Assembly: GCF_963974515.1 (NCBI RefSeq)
Contig: NZ_CAXBDD010000018.1
Location: 1-50,598, forward strand
Reading direction: 5' to 3'
Length of the DNA stretch: 50,598 nucleotides
Source: Sunxiuqinia sp963974515
GTDB lineage: Bacteria; Bacteroidota; Bacteroidia; Bacteroidales; Prolixibacteraceae
Shown: one piece after another, positions 33,749 to 43,708 of the stretch
How positions within the stretch are numbered: position 1 is the stretch's first letter
Layout of the letters: each line of letters opens with the position of its first letter
Notes under the pieces: generated by a model
Told to the model about the DNA's origin: nothing
Databases searched by the model: none
Seen by the model: the letters and a program-made list of their open reading frames with translations, nothing else
Translations under genes and position numbers: made by a program

Positions 33749-36700
33749 CTATGCAGCTTGCAAGGCTTGTATTCGTTTTAACCTTCCTTGCATGGACTTA
33801 AATGCCTCCTGCAGTTTTCTGATTTTATCTAATCCATCTGCAGAACTTTCCAGAGCTGCTCCTTTTTTGGCTTGCTTTGCTGTTTTTACTTTTGCTTCCT
33901 CACTACCATCATAGACCATGAGTTCCGTTAAAAGTTTTTCATTCAAAGCGGTAAAATCAGTCACTCGTTCGGCAACAGATTTAGGCTTGTAACCTTTGGC
34001 AATTCTTTCTTTGATGATTTGCTCTGCTTTTTCGTTTACAGCCGTAGCACCTGTTCTTTCTTCTAAAACCTTCTCATTTTCCTCAATCTCTTTGGCTATT
34101 TTCCCTACCACTTTATTGTAATCGAAGTTGATGTCGAAGCCTTTGGGTTCTAACACCTGTTCCAATCCACGTTTTATGATGGCATTGGCTTTTCTTACTG
34201 TGTCATACAATGTTTGGTCACGGTAAGTAGTTTCAGTTTGCTCATCATCCAAATAATCTTTGTAAATCTTAAAAATGGTGTCCAGCGTTCGGGCTTTTAC
34301 CTTGATGGTATTGCCGTCTTTATCGGTGGTTTTTTGAGGTTTGTAGCGATTCACCTCTTGTTTAATATGCTCGATATTGGCGTTAAAATCATCTCTCGCT
34401 TTGTTGATGTCTTCCAGTACCGTTTGCTGATTTCTCAAGCTATTAATGGTGTCCTGCAGTTGCTCCCGTTCTTCCATCAGGATCAGTTCTGCCAATGCGT
34501 TAGGATCGGTAATCAATCCAGTTTTGAGTTCCGAAGGATTAAACTCTTCCAAATTCAAAGCATTGGTTTTTCCGGCTCTGTACCATATCTCATTGATACG
34601 GCTTGTTTTTTCTTCGAGCTTTTGGAAGATGAAAGTATCTACGCTGTCTTCCATTAGCGGATTGACAATACGCACATTGGCATATCTATTTCCAAATCGC
34701 CAGATTCTACCTTCCAATTGCTTCATGTCGGTTGGATTCCAGTCTAACCAGCAATTGTACAATACCGTTGTTCTATTTTGCAGGTTGATTCCCTCTTTAA
34801 TGGTGGCACTTCCAATGATTATTTTTATCGTTCCGGCTAAGAATCGTTCTTTTACACCTTCTTTTTTAGCAGCACTTAACCCACTTTTGATGATGCCGAT
34901 TTCCTTTTCATCGTAACCGATTTTCTTTACCAAGTATTCTTTGATAAGTGAAAAGAAATGTACCCCTGCATTCATGTAAATTACCTGACCAGACACCTCT
35001 TCATTTTGTTTTTCATGGAAGCGTTTCACGCTCTCAATACAGCCCATCACATATTTGAGTTTGGGAGAGCTATCTATGTACTGCTCATACGTTGGGTTCT
35101 TATTTGGATTACAAGCATACAGATAGGGGCTAAGAGCCAATTGTCTTGCAAAAGATAAACCTCTTAAAATTCTAGCTCCTTCCTGTTCGTCATCAGACAT
35201 ATTACTTTCTTCCAGGGCTTCGCCTTTACTTTCATCAGTAACATCTTCCTGACCCATTGGGTTGACACAAAAGTTCACCAAACTCGTTTGCCCTGTTACA
35301 TAGGATTCCACATCCTTCATGTAGTCGGCTTGAGTTGCTGTCATGGGTAAGTTGGTGCTGATTTGCTTTTCAACAGGAAGAGCAATTATTTTGTCACCCA
35401 CTTTCTCACTCATCATCGGCAACACAATCTTGTTGGGACGTTGAATATTGGCATCTTCACCTGTTTTGTAGGTGATAAATTTGAATATCAAGGATTGCAA
35501 AGCAATTAGGTTGGCAAAACCCATGATTATTTCTTTCCGTTCGGGTTTTAGCTTGGCATTAATTACCAATTGCAAACTGGTTTTGATGTAGGTATCGAAA
35601 AACTCCTTGATGTTTTTAACGCCTGATTTTTCCAGTTGCTGGTACCCAATCAGTGCCAATATGGAATAAATCTCCAATGGACTATTGGTAAAGGGTGTAG
35701 CAGTAAGCAGCAGCACGTTCCGCATTTTGTTGTTGCGAAGAATATATTGACTAATCATAAACCCTCGAAGTGCGGTCATAGAAGGTTGCCCGGATTTTAT
35801 CTCGTAGGGTGCTTTGTCTCTTTTTCCATCATCACCTTTTTGTTCCCCTTTAACCTGCGTAAATGATTTTTTCATGGCATGAGCTTCATCAGTTACCATG
35901 TAATCAAATCCTATGTCTTCAATATTTACCGAAGCCCCTTTGATGCCTTTACCCATCATTTCTTCAATCTTCTCAAAGAGCTTGGCTTTGTCTCGTTCTT
36001 CTTCTGTTCCCTGGTTGAGAATATCAAATAGCTCTGAACCTATCTCTCCCCACGTTTCATCGTTAAATGCCAATCGGTTAAACCCTTCGTAAGTGAGTAC
36101 CGAAATAGAGTATTCCGGAACAGCCCCGATATTGCCATTATCATCTCGAAGCTGGTTCACATAACTTTCGCCTAAGTTGTACAAGTCCATTACCTGATAT
36201 TGAGGCAACACGCCTGTAAGAGAAACTTTACCGTTGTGGATCACACCTTGAAGTTCGCCTAACCAGTTTTTATAGGTTTGGTTGGGAACGACAATAAATG
36301 GTCGTTTACATTGTCCACTTTCCAATGCTTGTGCAATGGATAAGATTGCCGTCATGGTTTTACCAACCCCCACATCATAGGCAATACAGCCCGAACCATG
36401 CACGCTGATAAATCCGATTCCTTCCCGTTGAGCCGGACGAATGAACAGCGGTTTATTCTTGAAAGTAGCACTAGAAGTAAAAGCAACAGGTACTTTGAAA
36501 TAGTTAATTTCTACATAGCCGTTGTAGCGTTGATTCCATAGTTGCTCTATGACTAACTGATCTTCTCTTGTCAAACCTTCCGCTAAAAACTTCACAAAAA
36601 AGGAATCGCCTTCTTGCTTGGCGTTTTGCTTCATTCTGAGCTTCTCTTCTTTATCGTAGTGGCGAGGTGGAGTTCTGTTTTCTAAATAATACTGAATGAT

Positions 36701-38098
36701 GTTCCAATCACTCGATTTTTTAAAGTCGTCCTTGGGTTGGTTTTTGAGCCATTCTTTAAACCCATTCACCAATCCGGCTTTTCCAGTTTCCCATTTTCCT
36801 GTACCGGAATTGTACTCATTAAAAGTTGTACCATCTGTCAAATTCCCAATGCTTATTTCTCCTGCAAAAGAAGATGTTGGCTTAATAAACAATCGGTTTT
36901 CCTTTGTCGGATCTGATAAGGTAAGTTTAGGTGGCTTCACATTTTGAAGTCCTTCCCATTGGCGGTCGTATTGTTGCTGACCATGATTGTCAATGATGGC
37001 ACTTTTTTCTTTTAAGAGTACTTGCTCTCGTTTGTAAATGTTTTCCGCATAGTAGAGAACGCTTGGCATGAATCCACCTTTGTAAGAACAGATTACACCT
37101 TCTTTTAACCATCTTTCGGTATGTTTAGCAACTTCACCTAGCGGGATCACATACTTTGACCATCCATTTTTTGCATTTAGAATAACCGTTTCATCATTGT
37201 AGCCGTCTGTTTTTCGTTTGTACCACACCCAGGCTTTAATCTCATCTTCGGTAATACCTTTGTTGTATTGCTGCATGATCTCATCAAAGCTGAACTTGGC
37301 ATCAAGTGGAGTAACTTCCGTTTCTCCATAAGCCTTTTTTAATTGCTTTTGGGCTTGTTCTTTTCGAGTAGCTTTTAAAACAGATTCTACATTTTCTTGG
37401 TGAATTTCTTCGCTAACAAATTGTTCCAACGGCTCTTTAATATTGGATTCAAGGGCTTCTACATGATTTTTAGGAATATCTACCGTTGGCACATCTATTC
37501 CCTGCAGGGCATCATCCATTTTGCCTTTTACTTTGGTAACTGGCTTATTGAATCGGTTGGTGGTTTCGTATTCTTCGCCTAATATTTTAGAAGGATTGTC
37601 TTTGAACCATTGGTCGGCTACCAGTGGCATTTTATTTTGTGTTGCTGTTATCTCTTTTTTAGATGCTTCTGTTTGTTTTGTGGATGAAGGTATTTCTGTT
37701 GTAGGAATCCGTTTCCAAAGAGCTTCTACCTTTTCTTTGATACGTTCCGGTTCAGCAAAAGCAATTTCATGGAAGTAATTATTGCTGCCTCCTGAATAAT
37801 CCTTCATGTTCGCAATGGTGCGGTATAAAGCTTTGTCCTGAAAACCATCCTTATTGTAAGAAATGTAAATGCCACGATCAGCATCAAGCATACCCATCAG
37901 GGTTAAATCACCACTAACAGCAACACCGGCTTTATTAAAATTGACTTTGTATTCACTTAGACCTAAGTATTCAGCCAATTCCTTGAACGCCCTTTTTCCT
38001 AACCGACCGAATTGATCTTTTACTTTTCCGTCTTCCATGTCGCCATCTATGGTGGAATGTTTTCCTAAAAAATTGGCGAATTGCTTGAGTATATTCAT
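33749..38098 (-). CDS. Large SNF2-type helicase (DarB-like polyvalent protein)
   Basis: 1449 residues. An N-terminal region of about 530 residues has no motif I recognise. Helicase motifs follow: GVGKT (about 575), TDEAH (about 736), LLTATPFTNSP (about 798), and in the second RecA domain IIGSATIKEGINLQ and QLEGRIWRFGNR (about 1134). The C-terminal 250 residues are helical. This is an SNF2-family ATPase like the helicase half of phage P1 DarB and other 'polyvalent' proteins that protect incoming DNA. Here the methyltransferase half is a separate upstream gene. Confidence 0.85.
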   Translation of the reverse strand: MNILKQFANFLGKHSTIDGDMEDGKVKDQFGRLGKRAFKELAEYLGLSEYKVNFNKAGVAVSGDLTLMGMLDADRGIYISYNKDGFQDKALYRTIANMKDYSGGSNNYFHEIAFAEPERIKEKVEALWKRIPTTEIPSSTKQTEASKKEITATQNKMPLVADQWFKDNPSKILGEEYETTNRFNKPVTKVKGKMDDALQGIDVPTVDIPKNHVEALESNIKEPLEQFVSEEIHQENVESVLKATRKEQAQKQLKKAYGETEVTPLDAKFSFDEIMQQYNKGITEDEIKAWVWYKRKTDGYNDETVILNAKNGWSKYVIPLGEVAKHTERWLKEGVICSYKGGFMPSVLYYAENIYKREQVLLKEKSAIIDNHGQQQYDRQWEGLQNVKPPKLTLSDPTKENRLFIKPTSSFAGEISIGNLTDGTTFNEYNSGTGKWETGKAGLVNGFKEWLKNQPKDDFKKSSDWNIIQYYLENRTPPRHYDKEEKLRMKQNAKQEGDSFFVKFLAEGLTREDQLVIEQLWNQRYNGYVEINYFKVPVAFTSSATFKNKPLFIRPAQREGIGFISVHGSGCIAYDVGVGKTMTAILSIAQALESGQCKRPFIVVPNQTYKNWLGELQGVIHNGKVSLTGVLPQYQVMDLYNLGESYVNQLRDDNGNIGAVPEYSISVLTYEGFNRLAFNDETWGEIGSELFDILNQGTEEERDKAKLFEKIEEMMGKGIKGASVNIEDIGFDYMVTDEAHAMKKSFTQVKGEQKGDDGKRDKAPYEIKSGQPSMTALRGFMISQYILRNNKMRNVLLLTATPFTNSPLEIYSILALIGYQQLEKSGVKNIKEFFDTYIKTSLQLVINAKLKPERKEIIMGFANLIALQSLIFKFITYKTGEDANIQRPNKIVLPMMSEKVGDKIIALPVEKQISTNLPMTATQADYMKDVESYVTGQTSLVNFCVNPMGQEDVTDESKGEALEESNMSDDEQEGARILRGLSFARQLALSPYLYACNPNKNPTYEQYIDSSPKLKYVMGCIESVKRFHEKQNEEVSGQVIYMNAGVHFFSLIKEYLVKKIGYDEKEIGIIKSGLSAAKKEGVKERFLAGTIKIIIGSATIKEGINLQNRTTVLYNCWLDWNPTDMKQLEGRIWRFGNRYANVRIVNPLMEDSVDTFIFQKLEEKTSRINEIWYRAGKTNALNLEEFNPSELKTGLITDPNALAELILMEEREQLQDTINSLRNQQTVLEDINKARDDFNANIEHIKQEVNRYKPQKTTDKDGNTIKVKARTLDTIFKIYKDYLDDEQTETTYRDQTLYDTVRKANAIIKRGLEQVLEPKGFDINFDYNKVVGKIAKEIEENEKVLEERTGATAVNEKAEQIIKERIAKGYKPKSVAERVTDFTALNEKLLTELMVYDGSEEAKVKTAKQAKKGAALESSADGLDKIRKLQEAFKSMQGRLKRIQALQAA

Positions 38099-38147
38099 GC
38101 TTACTTGCTTTTCTTGTTTTGAATGGGTGCTATGTTTATCGTTTCAC

Positions 38148-38432
38148 TCATTCTTCAATATGTGTCATTTCTTGTTCTATCAATGCAATGGCCGAACCGA
38201 TAGGCATGGCTTCTTTAGCCACGTAGCGGATTATCATTTCTTCAATGCGAGCATAGCCCTTTTCGGTGCTTTGCATTTCACATACAAAGGGCCATTTCTT
38301 AGCATCACAATCCTGTAATTCAATCTTTATCAGTTGGCGTAATTCCTTGATATTCTCTTTAGCTGTTGCCATATTATTTCCTTTTTTGTGGTACATCGCA
38401 CCTGTTCCTTTTAAATATCTTGTTACCATCAT
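38148..38432 (-). CDS. Small helical protein between methyltransferase and helicase
   Basis: 94 residues from an ATG directly after the stop of the zinc-ribbon gene (TAAATG). A later in-frame ATG (MATAKENIKELRQL) would give a 74-residue product. Mostly helical and acidic, ending EQEMTHIEE, with two cysteines but no paired motif. It is co-transcribed with the two large enzymes and may be a subunit. Unrecognised. Confidence 0.5.
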   Translation of the reverse strand: MMVTRYLKGTGAMYHKKGNNMATAKENIKELRQLIKIELQDCDAKKWPFVCEMQSTEKGYARIEEMIIRYVAKEAMPIGSAIALIEQEMTHIEE

Positions 38433-38585
38433 TTACCATTTCGCTAGTGGACATTCCTGCGTTCTTATTCGCACCTTCAAAGGCATAAAGCACCAGCATA
38501 TTTTGCATTGCCTGGTTGACGGTCTAAAATCAGCACATCGCTTACAGGATCGGTATCTTTCCCTTGGTGTTAGTGGTCTGTTCAT
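38433..38585 (-). CDS. Tiny zinc-ribbon protein
   Basis: 50 residues, 7 of the first 45 informative positions Cys or aromatic. SCKRCADF, then QCKICWCFMPLK and ECPLAKW, give two CxxC pairs and a final Cys-Pro, a zinc-ribbon pattern seen in small phage proteins. Its start overlaps the stop of the methyltransferase gene (ATGA), so it is translationally coupled, and the next gene follows its stop at once. Probably a DNA- or protein-binding accessory of the methyltransferase-helicase pair. Confidence 0.65.
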   Translation of the reverse strand: MNRPLTPRERYRSCKRCADFRPSTRQCKICWCFMPLKVRIRTQECPLAKW

Positions 38586-41500
38586 GCTGATTTCCGTTTA
38601 AATACCACAATGTCAGTTCCGATGTCCGTTGTTTTAAATACTCGTTGAGGCATTCTGTAAGCATCAATCAAATCCGCTTTTGCAGCTATTTTCTCTTTGA
38701 GTTTGTTGTATTTCGATTCGTTGGATAAAAATGAGCTGGGGACAATGAAAATCAACAACCCGTTTTCATGGAGCAAGTCCAAGCCTCTAGTAATGAAATA
38801 CTGGTCGTACTCGGTAGCTCCCGTCCATTTCTTTTCTCCCATTCCTGCCCATTTGCCGGAAAATTCTCCATAAGGAGGATTGCCTATGACCAAATCGAAT
38901 TTATCCCCTGAATAATCACCTTTTAAATGCACATTCCCTGCAAAAAAGAGTGTTTCAAATGGCTGTTGGTAGATGGTGGCTTGGGGATAAAGAATTTCAG
39001 CGATTCGATTGGAATAGGGGTTGATTTCATACCCAACAACCTTTGCTGATGGTGGAGCGTATTTGATGAAATTGCCTATACCACAAGCAGGTTCTAGTAC
39101 ATCTCCATTGGTATAGCCGTACTTTATGGCCAGTCCCCACATCTTTTGTACAATGGCATCCGGAGTGAAATATTCGTATAATATGCCTTTCCCTGTTGCT
39201 CCCTGCTTGATTAATCCTCCGCCTCCTGTGTACCCGGAAATGTAGTTTTTATCCTCTTCGGTGTAAAGGTGATCTTCATGGTCTTTTTCTACGATAAAAT
39301 CCTCAATCATTACATTGAGTTCGTAACTGTTTTCTTTTTTGGTAGTCGTTGCCATTTCCTTTGATTTAGTTGGTTTGTCCACCAGTTTGTCAGCCGATTC
39401 AAATAATTGAGCTATGAGCCAAGCCATTACACCATCCACCGAACTGGCTTCGCCATCTGTAATTTTTAACTGCCATAAATCATTGTCGATAATGATGTCA
39501 TCAACATAGGATCGAATGTTCTCTTTTTCTTTCTTTACTTCCGATTTACTTAGGGTATCAGAAGGCTTTCCGATGCCGGAAAAAGGTCTTCGTTCTTTGA
39601 ATAATTGAGATAAACTCTGAATCAAATCCAATTGAACATTTAGTGGTAGCCCATTTAATTTTACAAGCAGTAATTCTCTCAATCTACTTTGATTATAGGC
39701 TATACCTTTAATCACCACTTGATTCACCGGATATTCATTATCCGATTCCTGCCAAAGTGCTGCATCCAAATCTTTTATGATTTGGGCATTTTCAACGACT
39801 TGCTGTTCTCCCAAGTGTTCAGGATGTTTAACCATGTGCTGGATGGCCTTCTTTAATTTCGTTTTCGGGATCGTACTGCCTCCATAGGTTACTGTATCAG
39901 CAAATGGAGTTAGGCTACTAATAAGCATGGTTTTATCATCATACACTTGAAAGCCAATGCGGTCTTTATCTGAACTGATACTTGCAGAAACGACTTTGCC
40001 TTTCTCATCATCTTCCGTTTTGAGGTTAAGTTTTTCTGGATGCTTATCAATGAGTTTTTGGAAAGTGGCGATGGTTTCCTCATCTAAGTTGGTCCAGCCT
40101 TGTCCGATTCGGTAATGTGTGTTTGCTTTTTCTTCCGTTACGGTTTCTTGACTTTCTTCTTGAAAAATGGGTTCAATGTCCTGCTGAATGGCATAACTTT
40201 TAATGGCTTCAAAAGCTGCCATTAATTGCTTGTTCTTCTTTTCTTCATTGTTAAGAATGGAGTCCGTTCTTTGAATCAAAGCGGTAATGCGAATAAGCAA
40301 ATCGCCCAAAGCGACCGCCAAAGCGTAGTCTCTTGTTTTATAGGTTTTATCCGTATTGTTGGGAAGAAAGCTACCCCCACTAGCATCGCCAAATTCTTTT
40401 CTATTGCTTAACCCAAATCGGTATTGGCCATCTTCATCTTTAACCAAATAGATACTAGCGGAATACTTGGCACTTTGAGGTATTGGAATTGCAATGGTTT
40501 CAAAATTAGCTCCTGCTGTTTCTTCGGTGTAAACACCAACGTCATTTGTGAGTTTATTAGCTGTTTCGGGAGTATCAATTTCATTCCAAACAATTTTATG
40601 CTTGGTATTGATTAAGTTGGTTAACCACCCGGAAAGGAACTTGTTTTGCTCCTTTTTCTGACGGGTATCTACCAATCTCTTGCCGTCTTTCTCATGGTAC
40701 ACTTGCTGAAAACCAAGGGCATTTTGAAAGGTAAGAGCCTCTGCAGTTTCCATTTTAAAGTCAATGCGGATTTCCATGTCAGGATCAGCAACGGAATCAC
40801 CATTCTGTCTATAATAATGTGATAGAGCAATCACAAATCGTCCCTTTTCATCTTCGGATAGAACGTCCAGGTTTAAATCCATTAAAGCGGATTTTTCACC
40901 AAATGTTGATTTACCGGCCATGAAACCTTTCTTTAGGTTTTCTTCTAAATCAGGAATGATCTTATTGAGCTTGTTGAATATGGAACTGTACGGTTGAAGT
41001 TTTTTCCCTTTAGATAGGTCATCAATTTTCTTGCTGCCTTCTTTGATTTTTTCAATGTAGTCAGCGTAATAGGCGGTGATTCCTTCTTTGTCTGCATCGG
41101 AAATATTCGCATAATTTTCTTCCAGCCATTTACGGAACGCTTCTAATAAAGCCGAACCAGTAATTTGTCCAACTTCTGCTTTGGCGTAAGCACTAAATCG
41201 AGTAAAAAACAAACGATAATCGCTTTCAGGAATTTGTGGTTGTTCAGAATCTGGATTTAAAATACCTTGAACAGCTTCATATTCCTCCCAAATACTGTTG
41301 TTTTGTTCCGCTAATTCAGGATGATTAGCACGTAACCAGCTTTTGAATTGAATAGGTATTTCGTGTTCTTCAATGACAACCTCTGGAAATTCAGCTTTTC
41401 TTTTTTCGTGAAACTTCCCGAATTCAGTAAGTATTTTGAGTTTGTCCTTTTTGGTTAGAGGATTGCTATCTGTTTCAGTTACTTGCTTATCCCAAAGTTG

Positions 41501-42169
41501 GTAGGCTTCTTTAGTCGGCATTTGCCTAATGCTCATTTTATCCCGACTAAATTCAGGTCGCCTTTGGATGTACTCGTTTGCTTTTTGTTCAGAAATTTGA
41601 AGGCTGTCAATTTTACCTGTACTTGAATAAACCACCCATACCGTTTCAGTTTCTGCCGATTTATGGGAAGATCCTGTTCCTTTAATTATTTTTCCTGCAG
41701 CGAGTAGTTTTCTTGCTTCACGAACATAATTACGGGGGTAAACATCAACTCTGTCAAAGCGTTCGCCATGTGTGTTTTTACCAAATTGAGTAGCAATATC
41801 AATCGCTAAATTCTTGGAGGGTTCAAACAGCACATATTTCTCATTTTCACTTTTTCCATTCTCATCTAAGAACCAAAGTGTAACGTAAGAGAATTTTCTA
41901 TGCTTGATGTTTTCTTCGGAAGGGGCATGAGAAGGTTGAATTTCAATTGAAACGTTCTCAGGAATTTGTTCACCGGACAACGTTTCTTTCAGTTTTTCTG
42001 CAAACTCAACCCTTTGTTTTGTTTTTTTTGCCCACCATAAGTTTTTCGCTCGGCTATAACGAAAGCCCATTTTTGTTTTAACCTCTGCAATAATACTAGG
42101 GGATGGCTTTTCGGAAAAGTGAAGTTCTAAACCGTTTAATTCATCGTTGTAAGAAATATCTACCTTCAT
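38582..42169 (-). CDS. Large polyvalent protein with C-terminal adenine-type DNA methyltransferase
   Basis: 1195 residues. The N-terminus (GFRYSRAKNLWWAKKTKQR) resembles domains repeated in large polyvalent proteins of phages and conjugative elements. The centre is long, mixed and unrecognised. From about residue 1020 comes a methyltransferase: SAM motif VLEPACGIGNFIKYA (about 1026) and catalytic NPPYGEFSG (about 1098), the N6-adenine class. Together with the downstream SNF2 helicase it reconstructs the two halves of DarB-type antirestriction proteins. It is the first gene after promoter module 3. Confidence 0.85.
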   Translation of the reverse strand: MKVDISYNDELNGLELHFSEKPSPSIIAEVKTKMGFRYSRAKNLWWAKKTKQRVEFAEKLKETLSGEQIPENVSIEIQPSHAPSEENIKHRKFSYVTLWFLDENGKSENEKYVLFEPSKNLAIDIATQFGKNTHGERFDRVDVYPRNYVREARKLLAAGKIIKGTGSSHKSAETETVWVVYSSTGKIDSLQISEQKANEYIQRRPEFSRDKMSIRQMPTKEAYQLWDKQVTETDSNPLTKKDKLKILTEFGKFHEKRKAEFPEVVIEEHEIPIQFKSWLRANHPELAEQNNSIWEEYEAVQGILNPDSEQPQIPESDYRLFFTRFSAYAKAEVGQITGSALLEAFRKWLEENYANISDADKEGITAYYADYIEKIKEGSKKIDDLSKGKKLQPYSSIFNKLNKIIPDLEENLKKGFMAGKSTFGEKSALMDLNLDVLSEDEKGRFVIALSHYYRQNGDSVADPDMEIRIDFKMETAEALTFQNALGFQQVYHEKDGKRLVDTRQKKEQNKFLSGWLTNLINTKHKIVWNEIDTPETANKLTNDVGVYTEETAGANFETIAIPIPQSAKYSASIYLVKDEDGQYRFGLSNRKEFGDASGGSFLPNNTDKTYKTRDYALAVALGDLLIRITALIQRTDSILNNEEKKNKQLMAAFEAIKSYAIQQDIEPIFQEESQETVTEEKANTHYRIGQGWTNLDEETIATFQKLIDKHPEKLNLKTEDDEKGKVVSASISSDKDRIGFQVYDDKTMLISSLTPFADTVTYGGSTIPKTKLKKAIQHMVKHPEHLGEQQVVENAQIIKDLDAALWQESDNEYPVNQVVIKGIAYNQSRLRELLLVKLNGLPLNVQLDLIQSLSQLFKERRPFSGIGKPSDTLSKSEVKKEKENIRSYVDDIIIDNDLWQLKITDGEASSVDGVMAWLIAQLFESADKLVDKPTKSKEMATTTKKENSYELNVMIEDFIVEKDHEDHLYTEEDKNYISGYTGGGGLIKQGATGKGILYEYFTPDAIVQKMWGLAIKYGYTNGDVLEPACGIGNFIKYAPPSAKVVGYEINPYSNRIAEILYPQATIYQQPFETLFFAGNVHLKGDYSGDKFDLVIGNPPYGEFSGKWAGMGEKKWTGATEYDQYFITRGLDLLHENGLLIFIVPSSFLSNESKYNKLKEKIAAKADLIDAYRMPQRVFKTTDIGTDIVVFKRKSA

Positions 42170-42306
42170 ATAAAGAGGTTGCTTTTTTTATGATTAAAAA
42201 ACATACCTCTTTAAAGGCAGTACCTTTTTTAAAGAAAAAAACGTGATTCCCTATATAAGGAAGTGGCTTTTTTTAAGTCGATCCCTTTATAAGAGATGGC
42301 TTTTTC
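42169..42306 (-). repeat. Four imperfect repeats in the methyltransferase leader
   Basis: Four units recur within about 140 bases upstream of the start codon. On the plus strand each reads roughly TATAA-GRRRT-GGC followed by a T-run: TATAAAGAGGTTGCTTTTTT (42170), TTTAAAGGCAGTACCTTTTT (42210), TATAAGGAAGTGGCTTTTTT (42255) and TATAAGAGATGGCTTTTTC (42288). Two are near-palindromes (42247-42262, 42281-42297). They lie inside the leader that module 3 would produce and may be operators or RNA structures. Confidence 0.55.
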
Positions 42307-42321
42307 TTTTCAAAACGTGTG

Positions 42322-42378
42322 GTAAAAGTATCTTGAATAGCGTAATATTCCTTGGTTCAAAATTGTACCTCGGTACGA
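42322..42378 (-). promoter_or_regulatory. Leftward promoter module 3 (helicase/methyltransferase operon)
   Basis: Palindrome TTGTACC-2nt-GGTACGA (42363-42378), second half-site ACCAAGG (42350-42356), and box GATACTTTTAC (42322-42332). The distance from palindrome to box is again exactly 31 nt. The CACGATAACACC block of modules 1 and 2 is absent. The rest of 42170-42528 holds the leader repeats and no gene. Confidence 0.65.
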
Positions 42379-42528
42379 AGGTGGTCTATTGAATTTATAC
42401 GGCTTTACATCAAATACCTGATTTAATACCATTTGCAATTTACCCTATGGGTAATTAAAGTAAGGTGAAGCGGTACATTTTTTCTTAATCAATTTTGGAA
42501 ACGGTTTTATATTCAAAGTACATGATGA

Positions 42529-43698
42529 TTATATGAAAATATCAGTCAGTATTTTAATGCTTCGTGCCGTGTAGCTGTAATTACGCCAAGTGTTTTTAAG
42601 GGCAGCTTTACCAAGTGTATGTCGATACTCAGCATCTTCAATGAGCGATTCTACTTTACTTGTCCATTCTTCAGTAGTGGAAGCCAGCATACCTGTATCT
42701 TCATCATCAATAACTTCACGGTATGGAGTTGCATTTGATGCTACAACCGGAATTGCAAATGCCGATAGCTCTAAATACTTTATAAAGGACTTTCCTTTTG
42801 TGTTAAAATCAATACTGGTAGAGGGAAGTAAAGCAATATCAATAACCAGGTCATTCAATTTAGAATAGTAATCCAAAAAGCTAACCGATTTTTCAAAAAC
42901 AAAGTCGAAATCTTTAAATGGTTCTTCATTTTTTGAATGCTTACCGTTCCAACCAAAAAAGATGAATTGAACCTTATCTTTGTATTTTTCCTTTATCTGG
43001 AATAGTGCTTCTTTCATGGATAGCGTATCATAATAGCTTCCGTAGTTACCCACAATTCCTATTCTGAGTTTACCACTGTCGTTTTGCTTAATCGCCTCTA
43101 ATTCCTGGAACCCGAAGTTGGAAATAAGATTGGGTTGATATTCCAAAACAACGTTGGAAGTTGGATGTTTCTTCTCAATTCTACTGTCATAAGCTTGTAA
43201 CAAACTTTCCGAAGCTCCTGTGAGAATATCCATCTGAGCAATATTGCTAAGTAATATCGCTCCATGTTGCTTGGTGAATTTCTTGTAATTCGGGTGTTCC
43301 TTGGGATAAGCATGATAATTACAATCCATGTCCATTACAAATTGCAAGTCAGGATTAATTTCGAGCAATGATTTTAATACATAGCTTACATCGGAAAATA
43401 TCGCAGGAAGTACAACATAATCAGCCCATTCAATTAATCGCTTATCGAGGGGGTTGTCGTAGTCGTCAAACTGTTTGGAGAAACTCCATTTGTGAATCGT
43501 AGAAACAATAGCTACATGTGTCCCTGTTTTATTGAGTTCCAACATGGGCAGGATCATACGGTAAAATCCAGTTCCATTGATACAGGGAGCTACGTAAAGC
43601 ACATGTACTTTTCCATCATCTTCCTGATAGAAAGGGTACTTTTCTTCAAATTCATATTTGCCATTCAATACGTGATAAAGTTCTTTTACATTTCTCAT
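42529..43698 (-). CDS. Glycosyltransferase (GT-B, family 4-like)
   Basis: 389 residues from MRNVKELYHV, 11 nt after the upstream stop; longer starts overlap the preceding gene. The N-terminal half begins VHVLYVAPCINGTGFYRM, and the C-terminal half holds KLRIGIVGNYGSYYDT and KYLELSAFAIPVVASNATPYREVI, the usual GT4 acceptor/donor regions with the E-x7-E type segment. It would transfer a sugar from a nucleotide-sugar donor. On a virus-like element it may modify the host surface, virion proteins or DNA bases. Nothing in the sequence chooses among these. Confidence 0.8.
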   Translation of the reverse strand: MRNVKELYHVLNGKYEFEEKYPFYQEDDGKVHVLYVAPCINGTGFYRMILPMLELNKTGTHVAIVSTIHKWSFSKQFDDYDNPLDKRLIEWADYVVLPAIFSDVSYVLKSLLEINPDLQFVMDMDCNYHAYPKEHPNYKKFTKQHGAILLSNIAQMDILTGASESLLQAYDSRIEKKHPTSNVVLEYQPNLISNFGFQELEAIKQNDSGKLRIGIVGNYGSYYDTLSMKEALFQIKEKYKDKVQFIFFGWNGKHSKNEEPFKDFDFVFEKSVSFLDYYSKLNDLVIDIALLPSTSIDFNTKGKSFIKYLELSAFAIPVVASNATPYREVIDDEDTGMLASTTEEWTSKVESLIEDAEYRHTLGKAALKNTWRNYSYTARSIKILTDIFI

Positions 43699-43708
43699 GC
43701 TTTCAATT

